Shown here piece after piece: positions 25,909 through 35,312 of a stretch of 64,000 nucleotides of DNA. The notes under the pieces are model-generated. The model saw only the letters and a program-made list of their open reading frames with translations, was not told the origin of the DNA and made no database searches. Both the position numbers and the translations under genes were made by a program. Source of the stretch: Rossellomorea vietnamensis (GTDB lineage Bacteria; Bacillota; Bacilli; Bacillales; Bacillaceae_B); contig NZ_VTEH01000008.1 in assembly GCF_008180615.1 (NCBI RefSeq), positions 44,438 through 108,437 of the forward strand, given 5' to 3'. Within the stretch, counting starts at the first letter, position 1; every line of letters begins with the position of its first letter.

Positions 25909-26772
25909 TCATTGATTTGGTTCCATTTTTCCTTGCCCTTGCATTTTGCGCAAGTCTTCTGGCGGAGTACCATGAAGATAAGGAGGACCCGGCTGCAACT
26001 GCGGTTTTTGTCCCATCGCTTGAGGACTCTGAACATATTGAAAATTTGCCTGCCCATCTAAAGTAGGTCCGCTTGCCCATCTGCCAGTGCTGCTTTCTTC
26101 TCCTTGTGAGAAATTCATGAAGGAATAAGAAACGTCTTGCTTTTCATACTCTTGATTGAATGTGCTTGGTACAATCGCTCCCTGTGTTTGCTCCAATTCT
26201 TCGATAGCCGCCATCCATTGGTTTTGATGCATGGTATCTCTCGCAATTAAGAAGGAGAGCATGTCGCGTACACCAGGATCAGTCGTCATCTCGTACAAGC
26301 GGCAAACCTGCAGCCTGCCCTGAGATTCGGCATTTAAATTCGCCCTGAAATCAGCGAGTAGATTTCCACTTGCAATCGTATACCGTGCTGTCCAAGGAAA
26401 ACCGACACTATCATTAGGTTGTGCACCCAATCCGTTTACGATAGCATGCTGAGGATTCATTCCTCCCAGGACAGCCTGGACCGCAGGATCTTTCGCGGCC
26501 ATATCCTGATCGCCTGCAGGTGCACCATCAAGTAATTGAGCAATCATAGTAGCGATCATTTCTACATGAGCAATTTCCTCTGTTGCGATATCCAGAATCA
26601 TATCGCGATATTTACCTTCAGCACGACAATTCCATCCCTGGAATAAATATTGCATCATAACGGATATTTCACCATATTGGCCGCCCAGTATTTCTTGAAG
26701 TTTTTTGGCATATACAGGATCGGGGCTGCTTGGCTTAGCATTATATTGAAGTTCTTTTATATGATAAAACAT
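25909..26772 (-). CDS. Manganese catalase (YdbD/CotJC type)
   Basis: A 287-residue di-manganese catalase that breaks down hydrogen peroxide. The ligand set is complete and at canonical spacing: E35, E66, H69, E149 and H182, within GQYGEISVMMQY, ATEEIAHVEM, NAESQGR and DTMHQNQW. The C-terminal 60 residues are Gln/Gly/Pro-rich, as in the longer YdbD-type proteins. GGAGGT stands 7 nt before ATG 26772. It is probably made during sporulation or general stress, but no promoter was assigned. Confidence 0.92.
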   Translation of the reverse strand: MFYHIKELQYNAKPSSPDPVYAKKLQEILGGQYGEISVMMQYLFQGWNCRAEGKYRDMILDIATEEIAHVEMIATMIAQLLDGAPAGDQDMAAKDPAVQAVLGGMNPQHAIVNGLGAQPNDSVGFPWTARYTIASGNLLADFRANLNAESQGRLQVCRLYEMTTDPGVRDMLSFLIARDTMHQNQWMAAIEELEQTQGAIVPSTFNQEYEKQDVSYSFMNFSQGEESSTGRWASGPTLDGQANFQYVQSPQAMGQKPQLQPGPPYLHGTPPEDLRKMQGQGKMEPNQ

Positions 26773-26951
26773 AATTGACCTCCTTTAAGATGAATCAGTT
26801 ATAGTTTGGTTTCATCTAATTAGACATATGTTCACAAATAATTACCACATGTTCTTTCGCGCTTCATGTGCGAATGTTTACTTTCATTTTATGGGATTAG
26901 TTTTTTACATACTTTCGGTAATGATAAGGTAAAAAGATCAGGAGTGAAAGC

Positions 26952-27764
26952 ATGCCGGAATTGCCTGAAATGGAACATTATAAGAGAATGTTAACAAAGC
27001 AACTTCAAAATAAGAGAATAACCGATGTGGAAATCGGAAGAGAAAAATCAATCAACATTCCTGTCAGTGAATTTTCTTTGCTTACCGGCAGCCAAACAAT
27101 TAAAAGTGTGACGAGAAGAGCAAAGCATTTGCTGTTTCATCTTGAAAATGATGTAGTATTAATACTGCACTTAATGCTGGGAGGATGGTTGTTCTTCGGA
27201 ACGGAAGAACAGAAACCTGACAGGACCATCCAAGTTAAATTATCCTTTGGAACTCACCATTTATTTTTTATTGGTCTCAGACTTGGGTATCTACATTTAT
27301 ATAGAGGGATAGAGGGCGCGGCAGAAGAGCTGAAAAAATTAGGACCAGAGCCTTTATCCTTTGAATTGACCGAAACCAAATTCCTGGAATTGTCTTCTAA
27401 AAGAAGAGGAAGCCTGAAAACCACTCTTGTAAATCAAGGCTTTTTGTCCGGGATTGGCAATTGCTATTCCGATGAAATATGTTTCCATGCCGGACTGCTT
27501 CCCAAAAGGAAATTCAATGAGCTGGCCGAACATGAAAACAGGAAGCTATTCCATTCCATGCAGTATATTTTAAGGGATGCGGTGGATAGCGGAGGCTACA
27601 TGGAGAATCCATTTTACCCAGGAGATACCCTTACTGGAGGATATATTTCAAAATGCCGGGTCTATGACCGGGAAGGAGAGCCTTGCCATCGCTGTGGAGG
27701 TGAGATTGTCAAAGATGAAATCTCCTCCAAGAAAACATTTTACTGTCCCGCCTGCCAAAGCTGA
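26952..27764 (+). CDS. Fpg/Nei-family DNA glycosylase
   Basis: A 270-residue bifunctional glycosylase/AP-lyase-fold protein. The start MPELPEME places catalytic P2 and E3. RAKHLLFHL near residue 57 matches the conserved lysine region, GIGNCYSDEI the H2TH motif, and the C-terminus is a zinc finger with CHRCG and CPAC. Fpg/Nei enzymes excise oxidised purines or pyrimidines. It differs enough from MutM (no typical ELP-linked NVVRM, atypical R108-like loop) that it may be a paralog, so no symbol is given. GGAG precedes the start. Confidence 0.85.
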   Translation: MPELPEMEHYKRMLTKQLQNKRITDVEIGREKSINIPVSEFSLLTGSQTIKSVTRRAKHLLFHLENDVVLILHLMLGGWLFFGTEEQKPDRTIQVKLSFGTHHLFFIGLRLGYLHLYRGIEGAAEELKKLGPEPLSFELTETKFLELSSKRRGSLKTTLVNQGFLSGIGNCYSDEICFHAGLLPKRKFNELAEHENRKLFHSMQYILRDAVDSGGYMENPFYPGDTLTGGYISKCRVYDREGEPCHRCGGEIVKDEISSKKTFYCPACQS

Positions 27765-27814
27765 TAAAAAGGCAACTTTGAAACATTTTTAGCATTATAA
27801 GAAAAGGTGATTAC

Positions 27815-30394
27815 ATGGAGAAACTCAACGAACTTTACGAAGAATCTATTGGAGATACTAAAAGAAAAGTCAAAGAAGATGTTTTCCGCTTCATGGAAAA
27901 AAAAGAAACACTTCCATCTTTTGACGATTACCTACAAGAGAGGATTCATTATATAGAGCAGCTGTGGATGAATGTCTGGTTGAATAAAGTCACCAATTTC
28001 ATCAGCAGAAGTGACAAGAAAGCCTTCCTTCGCAGCAGGGACTATGAGGTGGAAGGCGTTGACAAGAAATTGATCAATAAGGTGTTCCGCAATGAAATGA
28101 GAGATTACCGCCCCTTTGACGTCGTTCACTGGCTTCAAGACCTTGCCGAGTATCAGGAAGGGCAATGGGAAGAACGGTATGAAAATGCAAGGGAAGGGTA
28201 TCTGCTGCGCTTAGAGCAGGACAAGATTGAAGAGAAACAAAAAATGATCTCAAAGGAAATCACCAGCAGTCTTAGTGTAAAATTTCATGAACTGAAAGAT
28301 AGCTGGTATCTTCCAGTCCGGTTTGCTTCTGCTCAAAAGCTGGCAAATGATTTCCAAGAAAAAATCAGATACCGTCATGTGGATACCTTTATGCTGGAAG
28401 AGCAGCTGGAGGAACTAGGCCCTTTTGATCCAGAGGAGTACGGTATTCTGACTGAATTTTTCCAAGAACTGAATGGACTTATTCACCGCACCCTGCACAG
28501 AGGTCGAAGCTATTGGGAATACGAGACCTACTATTATGTATACGAAGAATTTGTCTCTAACTTTGTGCTTAAAACCTTCCCGAAATCGCTGCACAGCCTT
28601 GTGACAGAAGAGCATACACTTCAGTATCAGCAGGCATTTGGAGACGAACTGACTCCTGATCAAATCCGCAAGTGGCTGCAGCATGAATTTCTTGATCAAG
28701 CCCAGATTTATATGGACTATCTTCAGGAAGAGTATATTGAGGACCTTTTGAACCTGTCTAAGATTCCATATGAAGAAAAATCTCATGCTGCAATTCTTGA
28801 AAGAGATGAAGCTCTGAGGCAAGAGAGAAAAGCAGCAGAAGAAGCCGCTATTGAACGTAAACGAGAAGAAGAAGAGCGGATGATGAACGATATATTCGGA
28901 AGAGAGTACAGTGCTTCTCTTGGAGGCAATACCCGCTATGTCCTTCATATTGGGGAAACCAATACAGGAAAGACTCATCACGCATTAGAAAGCATGAAAC
29001 GGGCGGAAAGCGGCCTTTACCTTGCTCCACTGCGTCTTCTTGCCCTTGAGGTATACGACAGGCTGAATAAGGAAGGTGTACCATGTGCTCTGAAAACAGG
29101 CGAGGAAGAAAAGTCGGCACACGGAGCACGCCATTTATCCTGCACTGTCGAAATGTTCTATGAAAAAGAAGAATACGAAGTAGTAGTCATTGACGAAGCG
29201 CAGATGATGGCTGACAAAGACCGAGGATTCTCCTGGTTTAAAGCCATAACCAAAGCACGGGCAAAAGAAGTTCATATCATAGGCAGCCGCAATGTCAAAC
29301 CCATGCTGATCGGACTGCTTGAAAACTGTGAAATAGAAATCATTGAATACAGCAGGGATATCCCGCTTGAAATCGAACAAAGAGAATTCTCTTTAAAACA
29401 TGCCAAAAGAGGAGATGCACTTGTCTGTTTCTCACGAAGAAGAGTTCTCGAAACAGCTTCCAGGCTGCAAAATAACGGCCACACGGTCAGTATGATTTAT
29501 GGAAGCATGCCGCCTGAAACCAGGAAAAAACAAATGCAGAGATTCATCAAAGGGGAAACAAGGGTCATTGTGGCGACGGATGCTATTGGAATGGGACTCA
29601 ACCTGCCGATCCGCCGGATAGTGTTTCTGGAAAATGATAAATTCGACGGAACAAGAAGAAGGACACTGACCTCTCAGGAAGTCAAACAAATAGCCGGACG
29701 TGCTGGACGAAAAGGAATTTATGATATTGGGAAAGTTGCTTTTACAAAAGACATTAAGATGATGACGAAGCTGCTCCATCAGGAAGATGAGCCTGTACAA
29801 TCATTTGCTATTGCGCCAACAAATTCGGTTTTCGAGCGATTTCAAAAATATTACCGCGATCTCGGAAGGTTTTTCGAATTATGGGTAAAGTTCGAAAGCC
29901 CATTTGGCACAAAAAAAGCTTCTCTCTACGAAGAACGTGAACTGTATGAACTTGTAAGAGGAACAGAAATTGAAGGACGCTTGTCAATGATGGACCTTTA
30001 TGGCTTTCTGCATCTCCCCTTTTCGAAAAAAGAACCTGAGTTAACCTCTCAATGGCTCGAAACAATGGATGCGCTGGTAAGTGGAAATGACCTTCCTGAA
30101 CCGAAGCTGAAACGAAAAAATCTTGAACAGCAGGAAGTCGCTTATAAAGCAGTAGGTCTTCATCTTTTATTCCTCTACCGTCTGGGAAGAGGAACAGAAG
30201 CAATTTATTGGGAGCGCCTCCGGCAGGACATTGCCGATGGAGTACATAAAAGCTTGAACACAGAAGTATCAACCATTACCCAGAAATGCAAAAATTGCGG
30301 GAAAAGACTGCCGGCAGGATTCAAGTTTCCTATCTGTGACAGCTGCCATTATTCCAGAGTGCGGAAGAGGGGACCACGAAAAAATAAAGGCTGA
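27815..30394 (+). CDS. Suv3-like DExH-box RNA helicase with C-terminal zinc finger
   Basis: An 859-residue protein. The N-terminal 360 residues are charged and helical, ending in a Glu/Arg coiled coil (about 325-360). The helicase core follows: Walker A GETNTGKT at about 379, DEAQ at about 459, then VCFSRR, a YGSMPPETR region, VATDAIGMGLN and QIAGRAGRKG. This order is typical of the Suv3 subfamily of Ski2-like helicases. The last 40 residues hold CKNCG and CDSCH, a zinc-ribbon-like pair, and a basic tail. The role in Bacillus is unknown. It starts 50 bp after the glycosylase gene. Confidence 0.85.
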   Translation: MEKLNELYEESIGDTKRKVKEDVFRFMEKKETLPSFDDYLQERIHYIEQLWMNVWLNKVTNFISRSDKKAFLRSRDYEVEGVDKKLINKVFRNEMRDYRPFDVVHWLQDLAEYQEGQWEERYENAREGYLLRLEQDKIEEKQKMISKEITSSLSVKFHELKDSWYLPVRFASAQKLANDFQEKIRYRHVDTFMLEEQLEELGPFDPEEYGILTEFFQELNGLIHRTLHRGRSYWEYETYYYVYEEFVSNFVLKTFPKSLHSLVTEEHTLQYQQAFGDELTPDQIRKWLQHEFLDQAQIYMDYLQEEYIEDLLNLSKIPYEEKSHAAILERDEALRQERKAAEEAAIERKREEEERMMNDIFGREYSASLGGNTRYVLHIGETNTGKTHHALESMKRAESGLYLAPLRLLALEVYDRLNKEGVPCALKTGEEEKSAHGARHLSCTVEMFYEKEEYEVVVIDEAQMMADKDRGFSWFKAITKARAKEVHIIGSRNVKPMLIGLLENCEIEIIEYSRDIPLEIEQREFSLKHAKRGDALVCFSRRRVLETASRLQNNGHTVSMIYGSMPPETRKKQMQRFIKGETRVIVATDAIGMGLNLPIRRIVFLENDKFDGTRRRTLTSQEVKQIAGRAGRKGIYDIGKVAFTKDIKMMTKLLHQEDEPVQSFAIAPTNSVFERFQKYYRDLGRFFELWVKFESPFGTKKASLYEERELYELVRGTEIEGRLSMMDLYGFLHLPFSKKEPELTSQWLETMDALVSGNDLPEPKLKRKNLEQQEVAYKAVGLHLLFLYRLGRGTEAIYWERLRQDIADGVHKSLNTEVSTITQKCKNCGKRLPAGFKFPICDSCHYSRVRKRGPRKNKG

Positions 30395-30494
30395 GTTTCT
30401 TAAGAAGCACTCAGGCATTCTGGGATATATGCGACGAAGATTTTATAAATGGTTCTTCAGGGAAAAGATTTCAGCCGAAGTGTCGCTTTGCTAT

Positions 30495-30617
30495 AAAAAA
30501 GCGCAAGCGCCCCGATAGCCCCGACAGGCAAATGTTCCCTGGAGAAAAAAAGGCGGTCTTTCCTTTTATTCTCCAGGGGTTATTTGATCCCGAGGGGCTG
30601 GGCGCTGGAGCTGGATT
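30495..30617 (+). repeat. HE1 palindrome, copy 6
   Basis: A complete copy with the inner stem CCCTGGAGAA against TTCTCCAGGG, perfectly paired but with different bases from the other copies. It lies about 100 bp after the helicase stop. Confidence 0.88.
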
Positions 30618-30761
30618 CAGATACGCTGCCTAATACTCGCTCTAAGAATTTTATTCTTTCTTATCTTTCTAGAAAAACTCTTTGACTCAGCCAAACGTCC
30701 CTTAGAAAAGCTTCTTTTGCGGTTTTTCTAACCAAATTTTTTTTCGAACTATTCTTACTAT

Positions 30762-30796
30762 AAAAATCCGCCTCCAATATGGAAGCGGATTTTTTA
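30762..30796. terminator. Bidirectional terminator
   Basis: AAAATCCGCCTCC pairs with GGAAGCGGATTTT around AATAT (one mismatch), with A and T runs on both sides. It serves the leftward CAP gene and can stop readthrough from the left. Confidence 0.85.
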
Positions 30797-30850
30797 TAGT
30801 GAAATCTTACAACTCCAAAGAAATACCGCGCCGGTAAAGGCACGGTATCG

Positions 30851-31993
30851 TTAATTACTAAAAAAGTTCTCTGTATAATACGGCTGTGATTCCTCGTTAA
30901 ACGCCACTCCAACACCGAGGTATTCAAAATCTTCCTTAACAATATTTTTTCTGTGACCCATCGAATTCATCAATCCTTCATGAGCGAAAATAGAACTGAA
31001 TTGTCCATACGCCAGATTCTCGCCGGCAACGGTGAAGGTAATATTGTCCTCCTGCATCCTGTCAAATGGCGACTGGCCTTCCAAGTTAGTATGATTGAAG
31101 TAGTTGTTCTCAGCCATATCCAAGCTGTGTGCCCGTGCAGTATCCTTTACCTGGTCATCCCACGATAATACAGGAAGACCATGATTGACGCGTGTAGCAT
31201 TTGTAAGGTCAAAGAGCTGGTACTCAAAGCCTTCCTTTAATTCAGAACTTCCATCAGAGTAGATATCTTTCTTGCCTTGTTCCATTTCTTCGTCAATAAC
31301 CTGCAGTGCCGTAACGGTTTCACTTTCATGCTTATCATAGAATACCGTAATATAACTGGTGTCCCGTTGATAGATTTCATATTCACCATCATCCTGCAGT
31401 TGATAATAGACAAGGCCTTTTCTGATTTTTGAAATAGGTTCTCCAAGGACTTCATGTACTTCATCTTTAGAGCTGTTCAAAGCGATCCCTGAATCTGAAG
31501 CAATTAAATCCTGATTGGTATATAGGGCGCTTATCTGATTATTTTCATCGAAAGCTGCCATGAGGAAATTATGATAATCCTGGTGATAGGCATGCCATTC
31601 AACTCCATATTCATTTACGGAAGAGCGGTCGGGAGTACCAAGCATTTCCTCAACCGTTTCTCTTGTATCCCCAATTTCAAGGTTATGAATGGAAAACACC
31701 TGATTCTCCGGCTTAGTCAGTTCCGGCTTGCTTACCTCTACGGCTTCTGTATCATGTTTAGGCTCCTGCACTTCTTCTTTTACATCTTGAAGTGATCCTT
31801 CTAATCCATAAATAATAGATCCGATCTTGTCATTGATTTTGGTTAAGGCATCCTGAACATCGGGATTTTCTTTAAAAGAATCAAATTTAGCAATTGTATC
31901 ATTCATGAAGGAAGAATCGAGATAATCTTCCCAATAAGGCTTCGTATTAAAAGCTGCGACTATAATTATAATGAGCAACAGTAATCTTCTCAT
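30851..31993 (-). CDS. CAP-domain protein with YlbC-like N-terminus
   Basis: A 380-residue secreted or anchored protein. A hydrophobic N-terminal segment (about 3-16) acts as signal or anchor. The middle region (about 85-235) resembles the CAP-associated N-terminal domain, with LEIGDTRETVEEMLGTPDR and a second LNSSKDEVHEVLGEP. The CAP/SCP domain (about 255-380) carries ARAHSLDMAENNYFNHTN, AGENLAYG and GHRKNIV, keeping the two histidines. It resembles B. subtilis YlbC; the activity is unknown. It is a single gene. Confidence 0.83.
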   Translation of the reverse strand: MRRLLLLIIIIVAAFNTKPYWEDYLDSSFMNDTIAKFDSFKENPDVQDALTKINDKIGSIIYGLEGSLQDVKEEVQEPKHDTEAVEVSKPELTKPENQVFSIHNLEIGDTRETVEEMLGTPDRSSVNEYGVEWHAYHQDYHNFLMAAFDENNQISALYTNQDLIASDSGIALNSSKDEVHEVLGEPISKIRKGLVYYQLQDDGEYEIYQRDTSYITVFYDKHESETVTALQVIDEEMEQGKKDIYSDGSSELKEGFEYQLFDLTNATRVNHGLPVLSWDDQVKDTARAHSLDMAENNYFNHTNLEGQSPFDRMQEDNITFTVAGENLAYGQFSSIFAHEGLMNSMGHRKNIVKEDFEYLGVGVAFNEESQPYYTENFFSN

Positions 31994-32271
31994 TGTCCAC
32001 GCTCCAATCTTATATCCATTTTACCCGAATTATCCGTTATCAAAAACTCTGAAACACATTAAACAACCTTTTTTATACTGGAAATTTAATGCTGCTGCAC
32101 TGTTTTTTAAAGCTGAGGCCATTTGACCTCTTCTTAAAAAAGGGGTTTCACTAGGTGCATCACCCATATAAAAAGAATACCGTTTTATTCTCTGAATGAC
32201 AGGGTATCATAACAAATAACTAAGAGTTGAAACGCATCGTTTCTGCATCATTTACATAGGGGGAATAAATC

Positions 32272-33093
32272 ATGAAAATGTCTCATGAAGAAAGAATCCA
32301 GCTTCACGAATTTAATAACCTGACAAAATCCTTAAGCTTTAACATGTACGATATATGTTATACAAGGACAAGGGAAGAGCGTGAGGCTTACATTGAATAT
32401 ATAGATGAACAGTATAATGCGGACCGCCTCACGAAGATTCTGTCCAATGTATCGGATATCATCGGGGCACATGTTCTCAATATAGCAAAACAGGATTACG
32501 TCCCACAAGGTGCTTCTGTCACCATTCTCGTTTCTGAAGGACCGATTGTGGAAGTGCCGAATGAGCATTTCGACGAGTCACCAGGGCCGCTTCCTTCAGC
32601 TGTTACCATGCAGCTCGATAAAAGCCATATCACTGTCCACACCTATCCGGAGTATCATCCCTATGAAGGAATCAGTACATTCCGTGCTGACATAGATGTA
32701 TCCACTTGCGGGGAGATTTCCCCACTTAAAGCGCTAAATTACCTGATTCATTCGTTCGAGACAGATGTTATGACGATGGATTACAGGGTAAGGGGATTCA
32801 CAAGGGATATCAGCGGCCGCAAGTTATTCATTGATCATGATATCAACTCGATTCAAAATTATATTCCTGAGGAAATTAAAGAGGAATACGACATGATAGA
32901 TGTAAATGTCTATCCGCAAAATATTTTTCACACCAAATGTAAACTGAAGGAATTCGATTTAAATAACTATTTGTTTGGTTACACCAAAAATAAGCTGGAA
33001 GATCATGAAGTGAAGGAAATTACCGATAAGCTGAAATTAGAAATGGATGAAATTTTTTACGGAAAAAATATGCCAGGCAGCTCAACCAAATAA
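32272..33093 (+). CDS. speD: S-adenosylmethionine decarboxylase proenzyme, enterobacterial type
   Basis: A 273-residue pyruvoyl enzyme that decarboxylates SAM to supply aminopropyl groups for spermidine. It follows the E. coli SpeD pattern almost throughout: [16 protein letters not shown], the processing site K117-S118 in [33 protein letters not shown] and [10 protein letters not shown]. Self-cleavage should leave a pyruvoyl group on S118. This class is about twice as long as the short SpeD of B. subtilis. GGGGGAA precedes ATG 32272. Its methylthioadenosine by-product feeds the mtn genes in the same window. Confidence 0.95.
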   Translation: MKMSHEERIQLHEFNNLTKSLSFNMYDICYTRTREEREAYIEYIDEQYNADRLTKILSNVSDIIGAHVLNIAKQDYVPQGASVTILVSEGPIVEVPNEHFDESPGPLPSAVTMQLDKSHITVHTYPEYHPYEGISTFRADIDVSTCGEISPLKALNYLIHSFETDVMTMDYRVRGFTRDISGRKLFIDHDINSIQNYIPEEIKEEYDMIDVNVYPQNIFHTKCKLKEFDLNNYLFGYTKNKLEDHEVKEITDKLKLEMDEIFYGKNMPGSSTK

Positions 33094-33099
33094 CCATCG

Positions 33100-33126
33100 A
33101 AGTCCCCGGGATTGGGGGCTTTTTCA
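33100..33126 (+). terminator. Terminator of speD
   Basis: AGTCCCC pairs with GGGGGCT around GGGATT, followed by TTTTTC. Confidence 0.75.
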
Positions 33127-33131
33127 TTAAT

Positions 33132-33296
33132 AAAGGCTCTTTTCGTAAACTTTGTTGCTATTTTGATCCTAATTCTTAAACAAATATCATAATTCATCTT
33201 AACAACCTTGTTATTATAAAAAGAAAAGAGCTACTTTCCCCGATTAGAGAGAAATCCCTTAGTATCCGGGGATATCCGAAAGCAGCAATCAATGCG
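33132..33296 (+). repeat. HE2 repeat, copy 2
   Basis: About 165 bp. It opens with AAAGGCTCTTTTCGTAAAC as in copy 1, has AAAAGAGCT as pairing arm, and holds the core CCCCGATTAGAGAGAAA, then CTTAGTATCCGGGG and CCGAAAGC. It lies between the speD and SASP terminators. Confidence 0.75.
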
Positions 33297-33321
33297 TAAA
33301 CATCATTAATAAAATATTGTA

Positions 33322-33345
33322 GTCCCCTTCAAAAACGAAGGGGAC
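33322..33345 (-). terminator. Terminator of the SASP gene
   Basis: GTCCCCTTC pairs with GAAGGGGAC around a six-base loop, just past the leftward stop. Confidence 0.78.
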
Positions 33346-33353
33346 ATATGGTG

Positions 33354-33548
33354 TTACTGATTCTGTCCTTCAGCTAACGTCTGCTGGGCAAGAGCAACCA
33401 GCCTCTTAGTCATTTCTCCTCCAACAGATCCGTTGGCACGTGCGGTAGTATCTGCTCCAAGTGTTACTCCAAACTCATTGGCGATTTCTTCTTTCATCTG
33501 GTTCAATACTCTTTCTGATCCAGGAACCACAAGTTTGTTTCTTGCCAT
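33354..33548 (-). CDS. Alpha/beta-type small acid-soluble spore protein
   Basis: A 64-residue DNA-binding protein of the dormant spore core, which coats DNA and protects it from UV and heat. The germination-protease region EEIANEFGV is followed by [20 protein letters not shown], the family signature. ATG 33548 gives the typical [10 protein letters not shown] start and has GGGAGT 8-9 nt upstream. Longer frames to the right lack a ribosome binding site. Expression should be forespore-specific; I did not assign a promoter. Confidence 0.95.
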   Translation of the reverse strand: MARNKLVVPGSERVLNQMKEEIANEFGVTLGADTTARANGSVGGEMTKRLVALAQQTLAEGQNQ

Positions 33549-34051
33549 GGTAGATTCACTCCCGATGAAGGATTGAGCAAGAATCTGCTCTATCTTAATG
33601 TAACCTTGCAGAGGCCATTCCATTAAGTTTTCCTAAAAAAATAAGCCAGCCATTTATTACTATTTAAAAGAAAATCTCAATTAACAGCCGATAGGAGGGA
33701 GTATTAAAGAGTCTTGTCTTTTTATAGCGATTATCATTTCATTGGAAGATTTTTTAATCTTCTGTTATAAAAAGACAGATGAGATAAGTCTTACCTAACA
33801 TCCTGTTTTTTCACAATTTACTTTTGATTTGGTAAAATGATAAAAAAATCAAAACGTATTGTCATCCTTTTTAAAAGTCTAATGGGACGTGTATCAAGAA
33901 AAGAACCTTATATAGTGCCAGCAGTTAGCGGTCTGTGTTTATTGGTATGCACGATTCTCCATTTGACACATTTAAAGGTGCAATGACTGCTGCAATGAAC
34001 CTCAACAGGAGGGATTATGATTTTTATACAAAGAAAAGGGAGGTTTTGCAT

Positions 34052-34720
34052 TTGTATAATAAGAAGCTTTATGTTTTTAAAGGAGATAAACCAATTGAAG
34101 CTGTAATTAGAACCTATACCTACTCAGACTTTAAAGATTTGATAAGAGTTCAGCAAGAAAGCTTTCCCCCGCCATTTCCTTCAGAGTTATGGTGGAAAGA
34201 GGAACAGCTTTCAAATCATTTAGAGCTATTTCCCGAAGGTGCCTTGTGCATAGAAGTGGAGGGAGAAATAGCCGGCTCGATAACAGGCATGATTATCAAT
34301 TATGATCCTCAGGATATCAACCATTCTTGGTCAGAAATGACCGGTGACGGATCTATCAATACACATGATCGTAATGGAAATGCCCTATACATAGTAGACA
34401 TTGGAGTGTCTCCAAAATACAGGGGACATGGCTTAGGTAAAGCACTGATGCAGTCAATGTATGAAGTGGTTGTCCAACTGCGATTGGAGCGATTGCTGGG
34501 CGGGGGAAGAATGCCAGGATATGGAGAACGAGCAGCTGAAATGTCAGCATCACAATATTTAGAGGCTGTGATCAAAGGTGAACTCCAAGACAAAGTCATT
34601 TCTTTTCTGCTTCGATGCGGACGTCTGCCTGTTGGTGTCATACCAGAATATTTAGAAGACCAAGAGTCCAAAAACTATGCTGCACTGATGGAATGGAGAA
34701 ATCCATTCTTGAAAAGATGA
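34052..34720 (+). CDS. GNAT N-acetyltransferase
   Basis: About 222 residues. A strand-rich start (YNKKLYVFKGDKPIEAVIR) leads into a GNAT fold with ESFPPPFPSELWW, IVDIGVSPKYRGHGLGKALM as acetyl-CoA site and GRMPGYGE later. The C-terminal GVIPEYLEDQESKNYAALMEW is characteristic of a Bacillaceae GNAT group. TTG 34052 is preferred for its AGGGAGG site 7-8 nt upstream; ATG 33947 is in frame but lacks one. The true start is uncertain, the stop is not. The substrate is unknown. Confidence 0.8.
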   Translation: MYNKKLYVFKGDKPIEAVIRTYTYSDFKDLIRVQQESFPPPFPSELWWKEEQLSNHLELFPEGALCIEVEGEIAGSITGMIINYDPQDINHSWSEMTGDGSINTHDRNGNALYIVDIGVSPKYRGHGLGKALMQSMYEVVVQLRLERLLGGGRMPGYGERAAEMSASQYLEAVIKGELQDKVISFLLRCGRLPVGVIPEYLEDQESKNYAALMEWRNPFLKR

Positions 34721-34728
34721 TGTGGAGG

Positions 34729-34753
34729 AAACCTCATTTTTGAGGTTTTTTTG
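34729..34753 (+). terminator. Terminator of the GNAT gene
   Basis: AAACCTCA pairs with TGAGGTTT around TTT, followed by a T run. Confidence 0.82.
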
Positions 34754-34892
34754 TTTAAATATTTATGTTTCATTCAGAGAACGATAGCCGCACTGAGATA
34801 GACAAAGTTCATGAATTTATTTCTTAGACTTTCAAAGAATATTAATGATACCACTGAAAGCTGTAAATAAGCTCAGCTCTTTTCACTTTATA

Positions 34893-34919
34893 CTTAAAGG
34901 TAATAATAATACCTTTAAG
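34893..34919. promoter_or_regulatory. Inverted repeat upstream of the RHH gene
   Basis: A perfect 10-bp inverted repeat, CTTAAAGGTA and TACCTTTAAG, with ATAATAA between. It lies 30 bp upstream of the predicted -35 box and is a candidate operator. Confidence 0.5.
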
Positions 34920-34949
34920 CCAAACGCCGACATAAATCGATGAATTCAA

Positions 34950-34978
34950 TTGTATTATGCGGATCCACGTGCTATCAT
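34950..34978 (+). promoter_or_regulatory. Predicted SigA promoter of the RHH gene
   Basis: TTGTAT, a 17-bp spacer and TATCAT. The match is moderate. Confidence 0.5.
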
Positions 34979-34990
34979 TCACTATATGCC

Positions 34991-35020
34991 TGTTATCAAA
35001 CTGCTAGCAGATTGATAACA
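34991..35020. promoter_or_regulatory. 30-bp palindrome, candidate operator of the RHH gene
   Basis: TGTTATCAAACTGCT reads as the reverse complement of AGCAGATTGATAACA except for one base pair. It sits between the predicted -10 box and the ribosome binding site and has no T run, so it fits a protein-binding site better than a terminator. Confidence 0.55.
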
Positions 35021-35057
35021 AGTGCTAGAAAGCTGTTATGAAGGGAAGTTTAGTACT

Positions 35058-35255
35058 GTGAGTGATTCAAACAGAATTCAGTTGAATGTCCGCATAAGCA
35101 AAGATACAGCCGATATGCTTGATGAAATTGTTGACTATTATCAAAAGAACACGAAGCTTGGAAGAGTATATAAAGGCGATGTGCTAACCGATATCATCGA
35201 AAAATCTCACGGCTTGATGGAAAAGCAGAAAGCTATTCAAAATAGAAAATACTAA
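35058..35255 (+). CDS. Small ribbon-helix-helix-like protein
   Basis: 65 residues. A strand RIQLNVRIS is followed by helix KDTADMLDEIVDYYQKN and a second helix DVLTDIIEKSHGLMEK, the strand-helix-helix order of CopG/Arc-type DNA-binding proteins. Such proteins bind palindromes as dimer pairs, often in their own promoter. Two inverted repeats lie just upstream. GTG 35058 has GAAGGGAAG upstream; a TTG 12 codons earlier is possible. No toxin gene follows: the next gene, 57 bp downstream, is a DEAD-box helicase, with which it may be co-transcribed. Confidence 0.7.
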   Translation: MSDSNRIQLNVRISKDTADMLDEIVDYYQKNTKLGRVYKGDVLTDIIEKSHGLMEKQKAIQNRKY

Positions 35256-35312
35256 AGTTCAAAAATTTAAAGCAGCATATTTCCTTTTAAAGGTGAAAGT
35301 AGGGATTCCATT

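Noticed and set aside
34991..35020. The palindrome before the RHH gene as an intrinsic terminator
   Set aside because: It is not GC-rich and no T run follows on either strand.
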